Source of the DNA: Lentilactobacillus raoultii
GTDB taxonomy: Bacteria > Bacillota > Bacilli > Lactobacillales > Lactobacillaceae
Reading direction: 5' to 3'
DNA length: 64,000 nucleotides
Assembly (NCBI RefSeq): GCF_900411375.1
Contig: NZ_LS422991.1
Span: forward strand, 1 to 64,000
The translations under genes and the position numbers were made by a program. The stretch's first letter is position 1; each line of letters opens with the position of its first letter. The notes under the pieces are model-generated. The model saw only the letters and a program-made list of their open reading frames with translations, was not told the DNA's origin and ran no database searches. Positions 61,056 through 64,000 of this stretch are shown in pieces.

Positions 61056-61939
61056 AAATCAGTCGCCCTTTCAAAAATAATCGGCATTAATAAGAAACCG
61101 GCAAATAAGCCCGAAATCCAGCCATCAGTAATCGGAAACGTCCAATTAAAGTCTAACGCGGAAGTGGTCCAGCCAAACGAAGCAATTCTCAAGCCCAGTA
61201 ACCCTAAGAAAACCAATGAGGTTGTTGCCACAAAGCCACTATCGCCAGTTTGCCAACGAAATGCCTGATAATGGCTACGCTTGGTGGCACCAAAGCCCCG
61301 GGCATCCATACTCTGGGCTTTTTCCATCCCGGCAGCCAGTGACGTTTCAAGTAAAAGATTCAAAAAGTGCATAGCGGTTTCTACCCGCTGCTTGGGTGAG
61401 CCGACTTTTAACGCCACATTACGAGTCTTTTGATACATCACCAGCTGCTTGAATTGCCGGGTAAAGGTCCCCACTAAATTGACCGAAAGAACGACCAGCA
61501 AAGCAAATCTGGGACTTACCGGCGAAAAAACCGCTAATAATTTATTAGTCGTCAAAATGGCATTCAACAGCGCAAACATCATTAACATTTCAACCAGCAT
61601 CAACCCCATGACACCGCCATACAACAATGCCGACAGTGAGAGCTTAAATGGTACATTAAAGAACGTGATTTGCCAGATATAAGGACGGCCACTTTGATTC
61701 AATAACACATTAAATGCCACAATCACGAGAAATATCCAAAAGTCGATCTTAAGTTGCTGCCAAACTCGTTGACCACCAAGATAATCCCAGTTTAAAAACG
61801 TGATCAGCAAAAATGATGTGGCCACGATTGAAAGATGATTAAAAAATAGTAACAAGCTAATGAGTTCAGCGAAGTATACCGTCGCCGCAAGCGGATGAAT
61901 GTGAAAAAAGAAGCGCTTTTCAATTGGTTCCCGGCTCAT
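61043..61939 (-). CDS. ecfT: ECF transporter transmembrane component EcfT
   Basis: 298 residues from ATG 61939 (AAAGGAG upstream; an in-frame extension to 61993 lacks a ribosome site). Five or six membrane helices and a long cytoplasmic coupling region with the Ala-Arg-Gly-type motif MDARGFGATKRS that docks on the ATPases. First gene of ecfT-ecfA-S-toroid-DUF4430. A second motif (KTRNVALKVG) precedes it. Confidence 0.9.
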   Translation of the reverse strand: MSREPIEKRFFFHIHPLAATVYFAELISLLLFFNHLSIVATSFLLITFLNWDYLGGQRVWQQLKIDFWIFLVIVAFNVLLNQSGRPYIWQITFFNVPFKLSLSALLYGGVMGLMLVEMLMMFALLNAILTTNKLLAVFSPVSPRFALLVVLSVNLVGTFTRQFKQLVMYQKTRNVALKVGSPKQRVETAMHFLNLLLETSLAAGMEKAQSMDARGFGATKRSHYQAFRWQTGDSGFVATTSLVFLGLLGLRIASFGWTTSALDFNWTFPITDGWISGLFAGFLLMPIIFERATDLWIN

Positions 61940-62037
61940 GGCTGATGCTCCTTTCACGCAAATCACCATATTTTTAAAAAATCTTCTAAACAATTGCTGA
62001 GGCTTTCACAAGCGCGCCAAGTTTTCGACCATCATTC

Positions 62038-62046
62038 AGTATATCA
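62038..62046 (-). promoter_or_regulatory. Extended -10 promoter of the ECF cluster
   Basis: Minus-strand TGATATACT (TG-n-TATACT) about 100 nt before ecfT. Just upstream lies GTCT-N6-AGAC (62049-62062), a possible operator. The leader is too short and lacks the B12-box, so no cobalamin riboswitch is present. Confidence 0.5.
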
Positions 62047-62119
62047 TTGTCTAAGTTCAGACCAGCATGATTTTTCAGGAATTGTTTCATCACGTTAGCC
62101 GGCTTTGATCATTATTTCC

Positions 62120-62722
62120 TCAATCATCTTTAACAACCACCCCCAGCAGCCCAATTAGTGACCTTGCCTGCCATGGGTTAATGATTAATCCCCTAATCAG
62201 TTCAGGACTAACCGTGAGCGTTTCAAAACGAGATTGGGACAGGTCAATCCCTTTTAACTTGGTGTCCAGAAAATCGCTCTGATCAAGGTTACATTGAGAA
62301 AATACCAGTCCTTTTTTGAGAGTCACAGCCTGAAAAGCGGTTTCCTGCAAATTCACCTGATTAAAATGAACCTTGACCATCGTTGACTCACTAAAATTCG
62401 CGTATCGCAGATTGGTATCAGTGACCGACACATTTGTCAGTTTGGTGCCAACAGAAAAATCGGCCCCCATTAACTGGCTACCGATAAATTGACTGTTGGA
62501 AAAATAGCTTTGGTGAAAGCTGGCGTTGAGAAATTGACACCCTTTAAACACCACAAAATTCCAATCACTTTGATCAAAATTGGTCTGTTCAAACTGACAG
62601 TGATCAAACGTCACATCGCTAATTCGAATCGGCTGATTTGAAACCCGAAAGGTACAGTCCACGTAGTCATGATCGACTTCAACGTCATCTAATCCCAAAG
62701 TCTGTTTTCGAATGGTTATCAT
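62120..62722 (-). CDS. Pentapeptide-repeat protein
   Basis: 200 residues forming a run of A(D/N)LxF-like pentapeptides from about residue 37 (FDHCQFEQTNFDQSDW, then SQFIGSQLMGADF and LRYANFSESTM), predicted to fold as a right-handed quadrilateral beta helix. Relatives include Qnr-type DNA-gyrase protectors, but many lactobacillus members have no known role. Its ATG shares a base with the stop codon of the permease, so translation is coupled. Confidence 0.85.
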   Translation of the reverse strand: MITIRKQTLGLDDVEVDHDYVDCTFRVSNQPIRISDVTFDHCQFEQTNFDQSDWNFVVFKGCQFLNASFHQSYFSNSQFIGSQLMGADFSVGTKLTNVSVTDTNLRYANFSESTMVKVHFNQVNLQETAFQAVTLKKGLVFSQCNLDQSDFLDTKLKGIDLSQSRFETLTVSPELIRGLIINPWQARSLIGLLGVVVKDD

Positions 62723-64000
62723 TAGTTTGATTCCTCCCGATCATGACGAAAAAGTCGGTTTAAAACTAGGTAGAGAACAGCTGCGATGATCATCGAAAGA
62801 AACGTTGCCCCAACTGACTTTGCCAACAATGGAATGGTTTTGATGAAGCCATACGAAACTACTGCAACAGCCCATGAACCAATGGCGAACCAATTGATGC
62901 CACCAGTATACCAGTATTTCCCATCTCGAAGTGCAAAATGTTCAAATTCATAACGCCGATGCGAAATTAGATAAAAATCTGTTAAAAAAAATAGCAATTT
63001 CTGGTCCTAAGAACATCCCAATTCCGTCCAAAAAAGCGGTGAAGACATCTAAAAAGGTGGCATAAAAAATCGGAATGAAAGTGACAATGACCGCAACCAA
63101 GGTTACCACCACAATACTAACGGTCAACGATAACCGTTTAGTCATATTGGTCAGTGCGGAGCCGGCGGACATCAGATTGACTGCGTTGGCCGTCGTACTG
63201 GTAATAATAATCACCAACATGGCCAAGACACCCAGACCCAGTTTGCTGGCGATAGTGGATGGATCGGAATTGTTAGCATCAAAATGTGATAGGGTAATGG
63301 CCGTCGCAATGGTTGACACAACGCCAATCATCGCAAACCAGATCAGACCAAGATTAGCACCCCAAAATGGCGCATGAGTTGAACTACGCTTCTTTTTAGC
63401 AAATCTCGTAAAGTCACTAGCGGCCGTAACCCATGCCAAATTAAACGCTGCTAACACGTCGACCGCCTGCCCGGCACTCATTTTTAAATTGTGAGGTGGT
63501 CGCCAAGCAATAATCTGTGAAAAAGACACGTGTTGAAAAACGACCACGCATTCCCAGATCACTAAGACAAATACGAGAACGATCCCGACTCGTTCAATGA
63601 TTTGAACTGACCGTTCGCCCATTGAAATGCTTAACAAGTGAAGAATGCTCATCACGATGATGCCTGAAACCAGGCCTTTCAAACCACCGGGCTTACCGTA
63701 AACCGGCCAGCCCAAGACATCGTGGAGAATGTAGCTAATTGATGTGGCGGCAATAAAGGTGTTAACCGCCGCCCAACCAATGAATTGAATCACGTTAATC
63801 ACCGAGGGTAAGAAGCTACCCCTTAGGCCAAATGAAGCCCGAGTCAAGGCCATTGCCGGCAAGCCGGTCTGATAGCCCATATATCCGGAAAGTGCCAATA
63901 ATAAATAAGTAATAATGCCCACGATGATGAGCGAGGTGGAGGCCGTTGCAAATCCACAAGCTGCGATCACACCGCCAACGTACCAGGTGCCATTATTGGC
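62722..64000 (-). pseudogene. NCS1-family nucleobase permease, frameshifted, partial at right edge
   Basis: Membrane transporter of the cytosine/purine/allantoin:cation symporter family (CodB/PucI-like). The main frame enters from beyond 64000 (NNGTWYVGGVIAACG) and runs to a run of eight A at 62984-62991, after which it reads GPEIAIFFNRF and soon stops. One base fewer would give GPEIAIFLTDFYLISHR and continue in the frame that ends at 62722 with further membrane helices. So the C-terminal 90 residues are split off by a +1 slip: a mutation, a phase-variable tract or a sequencing error. Confidence 0.85.

Noticed and set aside
61940-62119. Cobalamin riboswitch upstream of ecfT
   Set aside because: The gap is too short and no B12-box is visible; an extended -10 promoter and a small inverted repeat are all that is seen.

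Overview
The window reads as a chromosomal segment of a low-to-moderate GC Gram-positive lactic acid bacterium, most likely heterofermentative Lactobacillaceae (Lentilactobacillus-like; this is inference from gene content, not a database match). Supporting signs are strong AGGAGG-type ribosome sites, frequent GTG/TTG starts, a PyrR attenuator, PurBox and GlnR sites, PepI-type proline iminopeptidase, MntH/UspA, an ECF transporter and a citrate synthase-aconitase-isocitrate dehydrogenase operon. No rRNA, tRNA, CRISPR array or insertion sequence was recognised.

Layout. 0-4 kb: mannose-6-phosphate isomerase and a UvrA-like ABC ATPase lacking the UvrB-binding insert. 4.1-6.7 kb: pyrF-pyrE-pyrD behind a PyrR attenuator. 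6.8-10.5 kb: small membrane proteins, an MFS transporter and galactose mutarotase. 10.6-13.8 kb: an accessory patch of small membrane proteins around a CPBP-family protein with an altered active site, including a 58-residue gene. 13.9-15.4 kb: prolyl aminopeptidase and a tautomerase. 15.6-27.1 kb: the complete purEKCSQLFMNHD operon with PurR boxes. 27.4-29 kb: MerR regulator divergent from an aldo/keto reductase. 29-30 kb: decayed genes, including an orphan HicB antitoxin with a 12-codon hicA remnant.

30.1-35.5 kb is the most unusual part: an AT-rich operon resembling the Bacillus SDP cannibalism toxin system (DCC-family thiol protein, SdpA, SdpB and SdpC-like proteins) accompanied by three SdpI-like immunity proteins. 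The toxin operon and the first immunity gene share a promoter element, and the operon is bracketed by about 1.05 kb direct repeats (sdpI-dps-copZ), one copy decayed. 35.6-37.6 kb: metal P1B ATPase-copZ-dps operon with an FNR-type site exactly at -41.5.

37.7-48.2 kb: an SDR protein, GlnR-controlled ammonium transporter, Nudix hydrolase, diacylglycerol kinase-like lipid kinase, aldehyde dehydrogenase, DHA2 drug exporter, uspA-mntH with a DtxR/MntR-type palindrome, and an Rgg-like regulator. 48.4-51.4 kb: a cysK-cgl-cysE cluster preceded by a promoter, a 24-residue cysteine-rich leader peptide and a strong terminator, i.e. a likely cysteine attenuator. 51.5-56.5 kb: acnA-citZ-icd, giving 2-oxoglutarate for glutamate synthesis. 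56.8-61.9 kb: an ECF transporter (S, fused AA, T) with two exported proteins resembling the two halves of transcobalamin/intrinsic factor, suggesting cobalamin or corrinoid capture. 62.1-64 kb: a pentapeptide-repeat protein and a frameshifted NCS1 nucleobase permease running off the right edge.
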